A DNA stretch of 64,000 bases from Alkalicoccus halolimnae (GTDB lineage Bacteria; Bacillota; Bacilli; Bacillales; Salisediminibacteriaceae). Positions within the stretch are counted from its first letter, which is position 1, and the number at the start of each line of letters is the position of its first letter. Below the pieces are notes generated by a model, which worked only from the letters and a program-made list of their open reading frames with translations, was not told the DNA's origin and made no database searches. The position numbers were made by a program, and so were the translations under genes. The stretch spans positions 2,046,001-2,110,000 of the forward strand of contig NZ_CP144914.1 of NCBI RefSeq assembly GCF_008014775.2. Direction: 5' to 3'. This document shows, piece after piece, positions 45,580-55,734 of the stretch.

Positions 45580-46929
45580 TTATGTTTTCACCTTGCAGAT
45601 CGATGCTATATAGAAGCCGTCCGTTCCATACTTCCCAGGCAGAAGCTGGAGCGATGAGGTGGAAGAGATACCTTTTCTTATTGTCTCAGGCATTTTTTCG
45701 ATAAGGGAATTATCACTCATTGCATCAGGTTCAGCTTTTAAAAATTTTTCAACCTGCGATTCGTTTTCTTCCCGGTCGATAGTACAGGTGCTGTATATAA
45801 GCCTCCCGCCCGGCTTGAGTAAAAACCAGACATTATCAATTATTTCGGATTGAATTTCAGCCAGTCTTGTAACATCAGCTTCATTCTTAGTCCATTTCAT
45901 ATCCGGTTTCCGCTGAATCACTCCTAAACCGGAGCATGGAGCGTCTACTAAAATTTTGTCGAAAGATTCCGCATCAAATCCCTGAAGATTACGTGCGTCT
46001 CCTTTTAAAGCGGAAATAATTTCTAAATCCAGGCGTTCTGCCTGATCGTTAATGAGATTCACTTTATGGTCATGAATATCCACACTTACTACAGACCCCT
46101 GGTTATTCATCAGTTCTGCAATGTGGGCTGTCTTTCCTCCCGGAGCTGCGCAGGCATCCAGAATTTTATCCCCTGGTTCTGGAGCAAGAGCCCGGGCGAC
46201 GAGCATTGACCCTTCATCCTGAATACTTATCCTCCCCTGCTGAAAGGCTGCTGAATCCGCGGCATTACCTTTCTTTATGCGAAGTGCTTCAGCAAGAAGT
46301 GGACTCAGTTCCACTTCGAAACCTTCCTTTTCCATTTCCTCTAAAATCTCTTCCCTGCTGTTCTTGAGAAGATTGATTCTGACAGAAGTGACAGGAGGTA
46401 TATTATTTGCTTCGGCAATGGCCTGAGCCGTTTCCATTCCGTAATGTTTTACCCATCTGGCTATCATCCAGTCAGGGTGGGATGTCTGCACAGCAAGTTT
46501 AATAACTGGATCTTTAATGTCGTGAACATCAGGGGGGCCTTCACGAAGATAGCTTCTCAGGATTCCATTTACCATCCCAGAAATCCCTTTGTGCCCTCGT
46601 TTTTTAGCAATAGTAACTGCTTCATTTAAAATAGCGTGATCCGGGACTCTGTCCAGAAATGCCAGCTGATAGATGCTGAGCCGAAGCAGCACCAGTACCC
46701 AGTCTTCCAGTTTGTTAAGTGGTTTTTTGCTGAACTTCTCCAGATAATAGTCCAGTTTGCGCTGATACTGGATTGACCCATAGACTATTTGAGTGAATAA
46801 AGGCACGTCTTTTTCGTTTAAATTTTTTTTATTAATTATTTCGTTCAGCAGAAGGTTACTGTAAGCCTGATTTTTTTTAATTTTGATCAGCGCATCAAGA
46901 GCTGCTTCTCTAACATTTGATTTACTCAT
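45580..46929 (-). CDS. rsmB: 16S rRNA (cytosine-967-C5)-methyltransferase
   Basis: SAM-dependent m5C methyltransferase of the NOL1/NOP2/sun family. The NusB-like N-terminal domain (about 1-140) is followed by the catalytic domain with ACAAPGGKTAHIAEL (SAM), DAPCSGLGV and STCTIDREEN, which holds the catalytic cysteine. 449 residues. The ATG at 46929 overlaps the end of fmt by eight bases. Confidence 0.97.
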   Translation of the reverse strand: MSKSNVREAALDALIKIKKNQAYSNLLLNEIINKKNLNEKDVPLFTQIVYGSIQYQRKLDYYLEKFSKKPLNKLEDWVLVLLRLSIYQLAFLDRVPDHAILNEAVTIAKKRGHKGISGMVNGILRSYLREGPPDVHDIKDPVIKLAVQTSHPDWMIARWVKHYGMETAQAIAEANNIPPVTSVRINLLKNSREEILEEMEKEGFEVELSPLLAEALRIKKGNAADSAAFQQGRISIQDEGSMLVARALAPEPGDKILDACAAPGGKTAHIAELMNNQGSVVSVDIHDHKVNLINDQAERLDLEIISALKGDARNLQGFDAESFDKILVDAPCSGLGVIQRKPDMKWTKNEADVTRLAEIQSEIIDNVWFLLKPGGRLIYSTCTIDREENESQVEKFLKAEPDAMSDNSLIEKMPETIRKGISSTSSLQLLPGKYGTDGFYIASICKVKT

Positions 46930-47863
46930 TACTACCAAGCACCGCCCCATTTACGAGTTCTTTCCCTGCACTGTTTCTGAATGTGGCAATATCCATCGGT
47001 TTTTTTCCTGAAGGCTGAACACGGAGTAATGCGAGTATGCTGCCATTCCCGCAGGCAACGTGCAGTTCTTTCCCTTCAGCTTTTACGACAGTGCCCGGTG
47101 CCGCATCAGTGTTCTGCTCGAGGGGTTCCGCCTCCCATATTTTAAAACGGATGCCGGCAAAAGTCGTATAAGCTACCGGCCAGGGGTTTAAACCACGGAT
47201 GAGATTGCTGATTTTCACAGCAGACTGTTCCCAATTAATCAGTTCCATTTCTTTCGTAATGTTCGGGGCAAAACTGACTTCTTCAACATTTTGTTTTTCA
47301 GGGTAGACGCTGCCTTCTTTTATGAGCGGCAGAATTTCTTTAATCATCTGTGCCCCAAGCAGGCTTAACTTATCATGCATTGTTCCGGTCGTATCTTTCT
47401 CTGTAATTGGAAGCGCCCGCTTCATCAGCATATCTCCTGCATCCAGCTTTTGCACCATGTACATAATAGTTATCCCGGTTTCCGGTTCCCCGTCGATTAC
47501 TGCCTGATGTATCGGTGCTCCTCCTCGGTATTTAGGAAGAAGCGACGCGTGTACATTAATCGCTCCGTATTCAGGAAGTTCGAGCACTTCATCTGGAAGA
47601 ATTTGTCCAAATGCAGCGGTGACGATCAGATCAGGCCTGGCTTCTATCACCGGCAGATAATCGTTTTTGATTTTTTCAGGTTGAAAGACAGGGAGATTAT
47701 GTTTTTCGGCAGCTGCCTTCACAGGCGGTGGAGTCAACGTTTTTTTTCTTCCTTTTGGACGGTCCGGTTGGGTTACTGCCAGTGAAACGTGATGCCCTTC
47801 TTCCAAAATGGCTTCCAGGATTGGAACCGCAAAATCAGGTGTGCCCATAAATACAATATTCAT
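46922..47863 (-). CDS. fmt: Methionyl-tRNA formyltransferase
   Basis: Formylates initiator Met-tRNA. FMGTPDFAVPIL at the N-terminus and HASLLPKYRGGAPIHQAVI (formyl-tetrahydrofolate site) are diagnostic; the C-terminal OB domain has LNPWPVAYT. 313 residues from the ATG at 47863. It lies 22 bases after priA; the deformylase gene def, which usually stands between them, is missing here. Confidence 0.97.
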   Translation of the reverse strand: MNIVFMGTPDFAVPILEAILEEGHHVSLAVTQPDRPKGRKKTLTPPPVKAAAEKHNLPVFQPEKIKNDYLPVIEARPDLIVTAAFGQILPDEVLELPEYGAINVHASLLPKYRGGAPIHQAVIDGEPETGITIMYMVQKLDAGDMLMKRALPITEKDTTGTMHDKLSLLGAQMIKEILPLIKEGSVYPEKQNVEEVSFAPNITKEMELINWEQSAVKISNLIRGLNPWPVAYTTFAGIRFKIWEAEPLEQNTDAAPGTVVKAEGKELHVACGNGSILALLRVQPSGKKPMDIATFRNSAGKELVNGAVLGSNE

Positions 47864-47885
47864 ACTGTCCATCCTCTCCTGTTTC

Positions 47886-50309
47886 CTACATCATCATATA
47901 TGGATTGGTATCGATTATTATTTGTACATCGTTTCTTGCTATATCAGATTGGAAGGAGCTCATTAAGTCATGAAGCACTTCCGTAAGCTTCGGTTCAACT
48001 TTGTATTTTATCATGCATTGATAGCGATATCTATCTTTAATACGGGGAATGGGAGAAGCGACCGGGCCGAAAATTTTTGTCGTTTCTGAAAGCGAAGAGC
48101 GAAGAAAACTGCTCATTTTTTCAGTTACTTCCACAACCTTCTGAAGCTCGGGATGACTAATTTGAATCATCGCAATGTAATAAAACGGAGGATAGCCTCC
48201 CATTTTTCTGATCTGCATTTCTTTTTCATAAAAAGAAAGATAATCATGCTGTTTAACCTCGGTAATACTGTAATGATTCGGCGAATAAGTCTGTACGAGC
48301 ACTTCGCCGGTTTTTTTATGTCTTCCTGCCCGGCCTGCAACCTGCGTGAGCAGTTGAAAGGTTCTTTCTGAAGCCCGGAAATCAGGCAGGTGAAGCATGG
48401 AATCCGCTGCCAGAACCCCTACTAGAGTAATATTGGGGAAATCCAGCCCCTTGGCTATCATCTGAGTACCAAGCAGTATATCCGCTCCGCCATTGCCAAA
48501 TTCAGTTAACAGCTTTTCATGGGAGCCCTTTTTTCTTGTTGTATCTACATCCATACGAATAATGCGAATATCCTGAAGCTGTTTTCTCAGCTCTTCCTCT
48601 ACTTTCTGAGTGCCTGTTCCAAAAAAGCGGATTTGATCACTGTCGCATTCGGGACATCTGACTGGCAGCGTTTCAGAGTACCCGCAGTAGTGACACTGAA
48701 GAGCCTGACTCGTCCGGTGATATGTAAGGGAAATATCGCAGTGCGGACACTGGGGAACATAACCGCAGTCACGGCACATAATAAAAGTGGAATATCCCCG
48801 CCTGTTCAGAAGTAAAACAGTCTGTTCTCCTTTCAGGCGTCTTGCTTCAATTCTTTCAAGCAGATCATCCGAAAACATGGAACGGTTCCCCTGACGCAGT
48901 TCGTCCCTCATATCAACAAGAGTGACAGCAGGCATGGCTGCATCGTTTACTCTGTTCTCCATCGTCAATAAACGATATACTCCTTTACTAGCTCTTGCAT
49001 AGCTTTCAAGTGAAGGGGTCGCACTTCCAAGTATAACCGGGCAGGCATAGCTTTCGGCCCTCATAATCGCTACAGACCGGGCGTGGTAGCGTGGTGCTTC
49101 TTCCTGCTTATAGCTCGCTTCGTGCTCTTCGTCTATAATGATAATTCCAAGATTGTTGAATGGAGCAAAAATAGCGGAACGTGCCCCTACGACGACATCC
49201 ACTTCTCCATCTCTTATCTTCTTCCACTCATCGTACTTCTCACCTTTGGAAAGAGCACTGTGCATCACCGCAACGCGGGAGCCGAATCTTGCTTTAAAAC
49301 GGTTGACCATCTGAGGTGTAAGAGAAATTTCCGGAACGAGAACAATGGCCTCTTTCTTTTCCTCGAGGGTGCGTTCAATTGCCTGAAGATAGATTTCTGT
49401 TTTTCCGCTTCCGGTAACTCCGCGCAGCAAAAACGTTCTTTGCTGCTCCGACTCCATGCAATCTATAATTTCTTTTAATACCACATCCTGTTCCGGAAGC
49501 AGATCCAGGTTACCAGTTGCCGTAAATTCCCTGCCTTCATAAGGATCTCTTTTGACTACTGCCTGTTGTTTATGTAACAAGTCTTTTTTTACGAGTGTTT
49601 CCAGTGCTGCTTTGGAACCGTAAGTCTCCAATTCCTGAACAGTATAAAGGCTGTCTTTGTCCTGATCTGCTAAATAGAAAAGTACTGCAGCCTGCTTAGG
49701 AGCTTTTATTTTCAGAGTTTCTGCCTCTTCTCTCGCCTTCTCATTTTTTACGGCAAGTCCAAAAACCAGTCTTTTTTTAGCCGCGTCTTTTGTGGAGACA
49801 ACCGGTTCCACCGAAAGCTGTCCCTTACGTATCGCTCTCGCAGCTGCTTTCTTTTCTTCTTCGTCTGCCTCTTTTCTCCACTCATCCCAGTTGGCCATAA
49901 CACTGCTTTCTTTAAAAAAAGGCTGCAGGACAGCCTCCAGTGTTTCAGGAGCTGTCTGCAGATGCAGGTTCTTCTGATATTTAGCCCGCATCGCCTGGGG
50001 CAGCATAGCTTTTAATACGGCTACATGAAGAGACAGTGTCTCGGTTTTTATTTTTTCAGCCAGCTGCAGCAGTTCTTCGGTCAGCGGTGGTATTAAATCT
50101 ATTTGTTCCTGTATAGGCTTCAGCTTTGATACCGGAATATCCGATTGATCGGTGAGTCCGATGACGAAACCCTGGACCGGGCGGTTTGCAAAAGGAACAT
50201 GTACGCGGCATCCACGGGTGATTGTTTCTGCAAACTCATCGGGTACAGAATAATCAAATATCCGGTCTACTGCCTGAGAAGGAACGTCCACTATTACATT
50301 GGCAATCAT
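47886..50309 (-). CDS. priA: Primosomal replication protein PriA
   Basis: DEAD/H helicase that restarts replication forks. The N-terminal DNA-binding domain (about 1-110) is followed by Walker A GVTGSGKTEIYL and the DEEHEASYKQ box. Two zinc motifs lie in CRDCGYVPQCPHC and CHYCGYSETLPVRCPEC. 807 residues against about 805 in Bacillus subtilis. The ATG overlaps the coaBC stop by four bases. Confidence 0.98.
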   Translation of the reverse strand: MIANVIVDVPSQAVDRIFDYSVPDEFAETITRGCRVHVPFANRPVQGFVIGLTDQSDIPVSKLKPIQEQIDLIPPLTEELLQLAEKIKTETLSLHVAVLKAMLPQAMRAKYQKNLHLQTAPETLEAVLQPFFKESSVMANWDEWRKEADEEEKKAAARAIRKGQLSVEPVVSTKDAAKKRLVFGLAVKNEKAREEAETLKIKAPKQAAVLFYLADQDKDSLYTVQELETYGSKAALETLVKKDLLHKQQAVVKRDPYEGREFTATGNLDLLPEQDVVLKEIIDCMESEQQRTFLLRGVTGSGKTEIYLQAIERTLEEKKEAIVLVPEISLTPQMVNRFKARFGSRVAVMHSALSKGEKYDEWKKIRDGEVDVVVGARSAIFAPFNNLGIIIIDEEHEASYKQEEAPRYHARSVAIMRAESYACPVILGSATPSLESYARASKGVYRLLTMENRVNDAAMPAVTLVDMRDELRQGNRSMFSDDLLERIEARRLKGEQTVLLLNRRGYSTFIMCRDCGYVPQCPHCDISLTYHRTSQALQCHYCGYSETLPVRCPECDSDQIRFFGTGTQKVEEELRKQLQDIRIIRMDVDTTRKKGSHEKLLTEFGNGGADILLGTQMIAKGLDFPNITLVGVLAADSMLHLPDFRASERTFQLLTQVAGRAGRHKKTGEVLVQTYSPNHYSITEVKQHDYLSFYEKEMQIRKMGGYPPFYYIAMIQISHPELQKVVEVTEKMSSFLRSSLSETTKIFGPVASPIPRIKDRYRYQCMIKYKVEPKLTEVLHDLMSSFQSDIARNDVQIIIDTNPYMMM

Positions 50310-51514
50310 TTTTTTCCTCCAATCAGGGAAGTGACTGCATCCAGAAGTTCTTTGGATGCCTGTTTTTTTGAGGTGAGCTTTATTTCCTGATCTCTGCCAT
50401 CCTTGAAAAACAAGTGCAGGGCGTTTTGATCACTTTGAAATCCCTGGCCCTCGGTAGTAATGGAATTAGCACAAATTATATCCGCATTTTTCTTCCTGAG
50501 CTTTTCTTTTGCATACTGCTCAATATCATTTGATTCAGCAGCAAAACCTATTAAAATCTGCTTTCCCTTTTCTCTGCCCAGTTCTTCGAGTATATCTTTC
50601 GTCCGTTCCATAGGAATCGAAGCAGGATTAGTTGATTTTTTTACTTTATGAGCATATGTTTCGGCCGGACGGTAATCTGATACAGCCGCCGCTTTAATAA
50701 TTATGTCAGCGTGCTTTTTCGAACGCATTACTGCATCAAACATTTCTTCAGCTGTCTTTATATCAACTCTTTTCACGCCATGTGGTGTTGCCAGAGCAAC
50801 CGGCCCGGCTATCAGCGTTACGTCTGCCCCACGGGCCGCAGCTTCTGCTGCAATAGCAAAGCCCATTTTTCCCGAAGACCTGTTTGATAAAAAGCGGACC
50901 GGGTCGATATCCTCCTGCGTTGGACCAGCAGTTACAACAACTTTGATTCCGTGCCATGCCGGGTTGGCTTTTTTTATGAAGAAATGGTCAATCATTGACA
51001 TAAGATCTTCCGGTTCTGCCATTCTGCCCTTTCCTGTATAACCACATGCAAGGTAGCCTTCATCAGGTTCAACAAAATGAAATCCATCTTCTTCAAGTGT
51101 TTTCATATTTCTTTTCACCGAAGGATGAGTGTACATATGAACATTCATAGCAGGTGCTATATAAACAGGAGCCGTAGCTGCGAGAAGGGTCGTTGTAACC
51201 ATATCATCAGCTATTCCGTTCGCAAGTTTGCCGATAACATTCGCTGTTGCTGGAGCAATAAAAATAACATCCGCCCAGTCAGCAACATCAATATGGGCTA
51301 TACCGTGAGGATCCGGTTCATAAAATGTATCTGTATAGACGTTATTCCTTCCCAGCGCCTGAAATGTAAGCGGTGTTATAAATTTCTGGGCATGGGGTGT
51401 CATCATTACTTTGACTTCATAATCCGCCTGTGCAAGCTTTGAAGTTAGTGCGGCGGCTTTAAATGCAGCAATTCCTCCAGAAACAGCGAGCAACACTCTT
51501 TTTTTACGTTCCAT
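50306..51514 (-). CDS. coaBC: Bifunctional phosphopantothenoylcysteine decarboxylase/synthetase
   Basis: Two steps of coenzyme A synthesis. The N-terminal CoaC flavoprotein part (about 1-185) has GGIAAFKA, APATANVIGKLANGIADD and PAMNVHMY; the CoaB part has VTAGPTQEDIDPVRFLSNRS, SGKMG and KKSTNPASIPM. 402 residues from the ATG at 51514, which has GGAGGG upstream. Likely first gene of the long coaBC-priA-fmt-rsmB-prpC-prkC-rsgA-rpe operon. Confidence 0.97.
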   Translation of the reverse strand: MERKKRVLLAVSGGIAAFKAAALTSKLAQADYEVKVMMTPHAQKFITPLTFQALGRNNVYTDTFYEPDPHGIAHIDVADWADVIFIAPATANVIGKLANGIADDMVTTTLLAATAPVYIAPAMNVHMYTHPSVKRNMKTLEEDGFHFVEPDEGYLACGYTGKGRMAEPEDLMSMIDHFFIKKANPAWHGIKVVVTAGPTQEDIDPVRFLSNRSSGKMGFAIAAEAAARGADVTLIAGPVALATPHGVKRVDIKTAEEMFDAVMRSKKHADIIIKAAAVSDYRPAETYAHKVKKSTNPASIPMERTKDILEELGREKGKQILIGFAAESNDIEQYAKEKLRKKNADIICANSITTEGQGFQSDQNALHLFFKDGRDQEIKLTSKKQASKELLDAVTSLIGGKK

Positions 51515-51627
51515 ACCGGTTCCCTCCGACTTAAATTGATTTATATTCCTCATATTAAATAAATCCTGCCTTGAAAAAAAGCATATCTTACATGTGAACA
51601 TCTTTTTTAGTTACAACTTCTGTAAAC

Positions 51628-51730
51628 AGCGGCTTTCGTTTCCGTAGGAGGGGCGCAGGGCCGTTCTCATTGAAATCCAAGTCAGGAAAGGAAAGCAGGT
51701 GACTTCCTTTGCGAATGGATCGAGAGCTGC
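51628..51730. repeat. Degenerate GC-rich intergenic repeat, copy B
   Basis: Begins CGGCTTTCGTTTCCGTAGG, like the minus-strand head of the element at 63708-63840, then diverges. It occupies the gap between the rpoZ terminator and coaBC. No gene is present in this gap. Confidence 0.4.
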
Positions 51731-51769
51731 TGACATCCTCAAAATAACACTCGTTACTGCGAAACTAAA

Positions 51770-51800
51770 CAAAAGAAAAACGATCTGAAGCTCAGATCGT
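51770..51800 (-). terminator. Intrinsic terminator overlapping the rpoZ stop codon
   Basis: Minus strand ACGATCTGA-GCT-TCAGATCGT followed by TTTTTCTTTT. The first arm contains the last codons and the TGA stop of rpoZ. Confidence 0.9.
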
Positions 51801-52016
51801 TTCCTTTACGTCATCTTCGTTTAGTTCAAATGACAGCTGCTCTGCCTCAATCTCTTCAAGAGCCATACCGACATAATTTACCGATTTTGCTCCTTCAGGA
51901 TGGTTGAACTTTTCCGGATGTTCACGAAGCTGCCGTGCACGTTGTGCAGAAACTGTCACAAGTGTATACTTCGAGTTAATTTTTGTTTGTAATGAATCGA
52001 TCGATGGTTGAAGCAT
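51792..52016 (-). CDS. rpoZ: DNA-directed RNA polymerase omega subunit
   Basis: Small subunit that helps fold and stabilise beta-prime. MLQPSIDSLQTKINSKYTLVT and VNYVGMALEEIEAEQLSFE are typical omega motifs; 74 residues. The frame opens at a GTG at 52028 that abuts the ribosome binding site, so the ATG at 52016 is preferred. Last gene of yloC-remA-gmk-rpoZ. Confidence 0.96.
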   Translation of the reverse strand: MLQPSIDSLQTKINSKYTLVTVSAQRARQLREHPEKFNHPEGAKSVNYVGMALEEIEAEQLSFELNEDDVKETI

Positions 52017-52024
52017 CGTACTAA

Positions 52025-52636
52025 TCACTCCTCAGCTAACTGTTTGTATTGATGAATCAATCGGTCTTTTCTGCAGTTTTCTGCGGTAACAATAGATTTG
52101 ATTCGTTCTACCGCAAGTTCAACTTCGTCATTTTCCACGACGTAATCGTATTTATCCATTAAATCAATTTCTTCTTTTGCAACCGTCATTCTGCTGTTGA
52201 TAAGGTCTTCTGTTTCCGTCCCCCGTCCTTCAATCCTGCTGCGAAGTTCATTAAGGCTTGGCGGCATAAGAAAAATAAATACGCCTTCCGGAAAAGTTTC
52301 TTTTACCTGCAGGGCTCCCTGAACTTCAATCTCCAGAATTACATCGTACCCCATGTCGATCATTTCTTCCACATACGCACGAGGGGTCCCGTAATAATTA
52401 CTCACATAATGCGCGTGTTCAAGCATTTCGCCTTCACGGATCATTCGTTCAAATTCTTCTTTTGTTTTAAAGAAATAATTTACTCCGTCTACTTCTCCTG
52501 CCCGCGGACTGCGGGTTGTTGCAGAGACAGAATATTTAATATCTGTATCATGTTCTCTTAATGCTCCGCAAACAGTACCTTTCCCCACTCCAGAAGGACC
52601 GGAAAGGACGATAAGCAGTCCTTTTTCTCGCTTCAT
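52025..52636 (-). CDS. gmk: Guanylate kinase
   Basis: Phosphorylates GMP to GDP. The P-loop GPSGVGKGT is at the N-terminus, then [17 protein letters not shown] (GMP binding). 203 residues. It lies between remA and rpoZ with a 71-base gap to remA; the rpoZ ribosome binding site is inside its 3' end. Confidence 0.98.
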   Translation of the reverse strand: MKREKGLLIVLSGPSGVGKGTVCGALREHDTDIKYSVSATTRSPRAGEVDGVNYFFKTKEEFERMIREGEMLEHAHYVSNYYGTPRAYVEEMIDMGYDVILEIEVQGALQVKETFPEGVFIFLMPPSLNELRSRIEGRGTETEDLINSRMTVAKEEIDLMDKYDYVVENDEVELAVERIKSIVTAENCRKDRLIHQYKQLAEE

Positions 52637-52707
52637 TCGTACCCTCCACTTAATTCAGTATTCTATCAGTATATCATGAACAATCTTTAACCGTCACGAT
52701 CAGTATT

Positions 52708-52971
52708 TTATTCTTCTGATGCTTCCTCTTTACTGGTAATAACCCGTTGAGCCACCGTTTCCGGCTGAACGGCTGAAAGAATAACATGATCGCTGTCGGC
52801 GATAATAACCGCTCGTGTTCTTCTTCCATAAGTTGCATCAACAAGCATGTTCCGGTCACGTGCGTCCGAAATAATCCGTTTAATTGGAGCGGATTCCGGA
52901 CTTACAATTGAAATAATACGATTGGCGGAAACAATATTTCCAAAGCCAATGTTGATCAGTTTAATATCCAC
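52708..52971 (-). CDS. remA: Extracellular matrix regulatory protein RemA (DUF370)
   Basis: Small DNA-binding regulator that activates biofilm matrix genes in Bacillus subtilis. 87 residues with [51 protein letters not shown] and [12 protein letters not shown]. It starts with GTG at 52971; GGAG stands eight bases upstream and the protein then matches RemA (M-D-I-K-L-INIG). It follows yloC by 19 bases. Confidence 0.95.
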   Translation of the reverse strand: MDIKLINIGFGNIVSANRIISIVSPESAPIKRIISDARDRNMLVDATYGRRTRAVIIADSDHVILSAVQPETVAQRVITSKEEASEE

Positions 52972-52990
52972 TGTAAAGTCTCCTTTTAAG

Positions 52991-53869
52991 TCATTCAATA
53001 TTTTGTACCTGCTCTTTTATTTTTTCCAGTTCATCTTTCATTTCAATCACCAGGGCGCTTAATGAAGCTGCATTCGCCTTCGAACCGATCGTATTCACTT
53101 CCCTGTTCAGTTCCTGAACAATAAAATCCAGTTTTCGGCCGACTGCCCCTTCTCTTTCGAGCGTATCCAAAAACTGCTTCGCATGGCTTGCCGTTCTGGA
53201 CAGCTCTTCCTGGATATCCACTTTTTCCGCGTGCACAGCAACTTCTGTCAACAAACGGGATTCTTCTATCTCCGTTCCTGATAAAAATTCCTCTACACGC
53301 TGACGCAGTTTGTTATAAAAAGCTGCCTTTATTTCCGGACCGGCTTTTTCAATATTTGATTTCAATTTCAAAAGCTGGACCATACGTGTCTGAAGCTCCT
53401 GTTTAAGCAGTCTTCCTTCTTCTTCTCTCATCAGCAGGAAATTTTGAGATGCTTCCATTACACAAGGATGGATTTCCGACCGTATGCGTTCTAGATCAGT
53501 ATTTTCTTCTTCCACATGGACAATTCCTTCGTTTTGAAGCATGGAAGACGCAGGAAAATCTTCTTTGGAACCGGTTATATTTTTCATCTCTTCAAACTTT
53601 TCCTGATATTCCCGGAGCAGATCCCAGTTAATATGTACCTTTTTAACATCTTTTTCGAAAGGCTGAAAATGAACAAAAACTTCTATTTTGCCCCGGAATA
53701 TATTTTCTCTGCTCCATTTACGCACCGCTTCTTCCAATGCACTCCAGCAGCCCGGAAGTTTAACACTGATTTCACAAAATCGGTGATTAACGGCTTTAAT
53801 TTCGACTGTCACACGACCGCTGCTAATTTTCTGCTCTGACCGGCCGAATCCTGTCATACTTCTAACCAT
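52991..53869 (-). CDS. yloC: YicC family protein YloC
   Basis: YicC/YloC family; members have been reported as endoribonucleases. The N-terminus [12 protein letters not shown] and the C-terminal block of [19 protein letters not shown] and [19 protein letters not shown] are diagnostic. 292 residues from the ATG at 53869, with only a weak ribosome binding site. First gene of the unit; divergent from rqcH. Confidence 0.95.
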   Translation of the reverse strand: MVRSMTGFGRSEQKISSGRVTVEIKAVNHRFCEISVKLPGCWSALEEAVRKWSRENIFRGKIEVFVHFQPFEKDVKKVHINWDLLREYQEKFEEMKNITGSKEDFPASSMLQNEGIVHVEEENTDLERIRSEIHPCVMEASQNFLLMREEEGRLLKQELQTRMVQLLKLKSNIEKAGPEIKAAFYNKLRQRVEEFLSGTEIEESRLLTEVAVHAEKVDIQEELSRTASHAKQFLDTLEREGAVGRKLDFIVQELNREVNTIGSKANAASLSALVIEMKDELEKIKEQVQNIE

Positions 53870-53890
53870 AACTATCACATCCACTTCCCT

Positions 53891-53919
53891 ATTCTAACCA
53901 ATATTGATCAAGACAACAA
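53891..53919 (-). promoter_or_regulatory. Candidate promoter of yloC-remA-gmk-rpoZ
   Basis: Minus strand TTGTTG (53919-53914), 17-base spacer, TAGAAT (53896-53891), about 22 bases before the yloC start codon. Confidence 0.5.
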
Positions 53920-53960
53920 GCCTGAGGAGCAATCTCTCTTCGTAATATCGGCTTTTCCTC

Positions 53961-53969
53961 TGTTATACT
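53961..53969 (+). promoter_or_regulatory. Extended -10 promoter of rqcH
   Basis: TG-T-TATACT on the plus strand, 35 bases before the start codon; the -35 is weak. Confidence 0.55.
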
Positions 53970-54003
53970 AGGCAGACAGGAAGCAATGAAGGAGGAAAAA
54001 TTA

Positions 54004-55734
54004 ATGGCTTTTGATGGAATAGTTACCCGGGCGGTAACACATGATATACAAAATAAACTTAAGACTGGGAGAGTAGTAAAAATACATCAGCCCTACGCTA
54101 CAGACCTCGTCATGACGATACGTGCAAACAGAAAAAATTATCCGCTTTTTCTGTCAGTGAACCCTAATTTCGCCCGTTTTCACCTGACAGATGTTAAATT
54201 TCAAAACCCTCAGGAACCGCCGCTATTTTGCATGGTACTCCGCAAACATCTCGAAGGTGCGGTAGTGGAATCGGTTAAACAGACCGGCCTTGAAAGAGTG
54301 GTTACGATATCTTTTAAAGGACGAAATGAACTGGGAGATGTTTCCTACAAAAAATTAATACTGGAATTAATGGGCCGGCACAGCAACCTGATCTTTCTGG
54401 ATGCTGAAAATAACGTAATTCTCGAGAGCATGAAGCATATCCCGCCTTCACTTTCCCAGTTCCGAACCGTGCTCCCGGGGCAGCCCTATTACAATCCGCC
54501 TCACATGGACAAAAAGAATCCTCTTGAAACAGAAAAAGAAGAACTGCTTAAAGCAGTAGACTTTAACGAAGGAAAAATGGATAAACAACTTTTAAACACC
54601 TTCAGCGGCCTGTCTCCCCAGGTTATTAAAGAGATTTTATATAGAAGCGGATTTCTTAACAGCGACAGTCTTTACAAAGCTTTCACGGAAGTAATGGAGC
54701 CGGTGAAAAACCACAATTATTTCCCTCAAATGATTGCTGAAGAAAACAGTGAAAGCTTTTCCGTAATTCCTTTACACTATAAGAGTGGAGAAATTCGTAC
54801 TTTTGAGACGGTTCACGATCTGCTGGACGGATATTTTACTAACAAAGCGGAAAGAGACCGGGTAAAACAGCGGGCATATGATCTGGAGCGGCTTTTGAAA
54901 AATGAATATGATAAAAATAAGAAAAAAATTAAAAAGCTTGAGAACACTCTAAAAGATGCGGATAAAGCGGCCGAACAGCAAAAATATGGAGAACTGCTAA
55001 CAGCACACATGCATCTCGTGAAACCAGGCCAGAAAGAAGTTCAGGCAGTTGATTACTATGACGAAAATCAGGGGAAGATCATCATCCCTCTTAATCCTCA
55101 GAAATCTGCTTCTGCTAACGCCCAGCAGTATTTTAAAAAGTACCATAAGCTTAAAAACTCAGTGAAGTTTGTTCGTAAAGAAATTAAAGATGCAAAAATC
55201 GAAATGGACTACTTTGACCGTTTAATGCAGCAGATGGAACTTGCTTCCACTGAAGATATTGAAGATATCAGGGAAGAACTTGTCCAGGGCGGCTATTTGA
55301 AAAAGAAAGTCGGAAGAAAGAAGAAAAAGAAACAGACTAAACCAATGCTTGACCGCTACCTCTCTTCAAGCGGAATTGAATTATACGTTGGTAAAAATAA
55401 TAAGCAGAACGAGTATTTAACGACCCGTGTGTCCCGTCAGGATGATACGTGGCTGCATACAAAAGATATCCCGGGGTCGCATGTACTAATCCGCAGCACT
55501 GAACCGGATGAAGCAGCGATACTTGAAGCGGCTAATCTTGCTGCCTACTTTAGTAAAAGCCGCATGTCCGGTAATGTACCGGTGGATTATACGCTGATCC
55601 GCCATGTAAAAAAACCGAATGGTGCAAAACCCGGCTACGTAACTTACGACAAACAAACAACCGTTTATGTCACTCCAGATGAGCGCCTCGTGGAAAAATT
55701 AAAGGAAAACTTTAAAAAGCAGCCTTCCAGTTAA
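54004..55734 (+). CDS. rqcH: Rqc2/RqcH family ribosome-associated quality control protein (NFACT)
   Basis: Binds stalled 50S subunits with peptidyl-tRNA and recruits tRNA-Ala to add alanine tails that mark the chain for degradation. NFACT-N domain (about 1-190), middle helices with a basic coiled coil (about 290-330 and 375-420), and the NFACT-R domain near 445-570 with WLHTKDIPGSHVLIR. 576 residues; AAGGAGG before the ATG at 54004. At residues 97-98 it has Glu-Arg where characterised relatives have the key Asp-Arg pair (see findings). Also known as a fibronectin-binding-like protein family. Confidence 0.96.
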   Translation: MAFDGIVTRAVTHDIQNKLKTGRVVKIHQPYATDLVMTIRANRKNYPLFLSVNPNFARFHLTDVKFQNPQEPPLFCMVLRKHLEGAVVESVKQTGLERVVTISFKGRNELGDVSYKKLILELMGRHSNLIFLDAENNVILESMKHIPPSLSQFRTVLPGQPYYNPPHMDKKNPLETEKEELLKAVDFNEGKMDKQLLNTFSGLSPQVIKEILYRSGFLNSDSLYKAFTEVMEPVKNHNYFPQMIAEENSESFSVIPLHYKSGEIRTFETVHDLLDGYFTNKAERDRVKQRAYDLERLLKNEYDKNKKKIKKLENTLKDADKAAEQQKYGELLTAHMHLVKPGQKEVQAVDYYDENQGKIIIPLNPQKSASANAQQYFKKYHKLKNSVKFVRKEIKDAKIEMDYFDRLMQQMELASTEDIEDIREELVQGGYLKKKVGRKKKKKQTKPMLDRYLSSSGIELYVGKNNKQNEYLTTRVSRQDDTWLHTKDIPGSHVLIRSTEPDEAAILEAANLAAYFSKSRMSGNVPVDYTLIRHVKKPNGAKPGYVTYDKQTTVYVTPDERLVEKLKENFKKQPSS

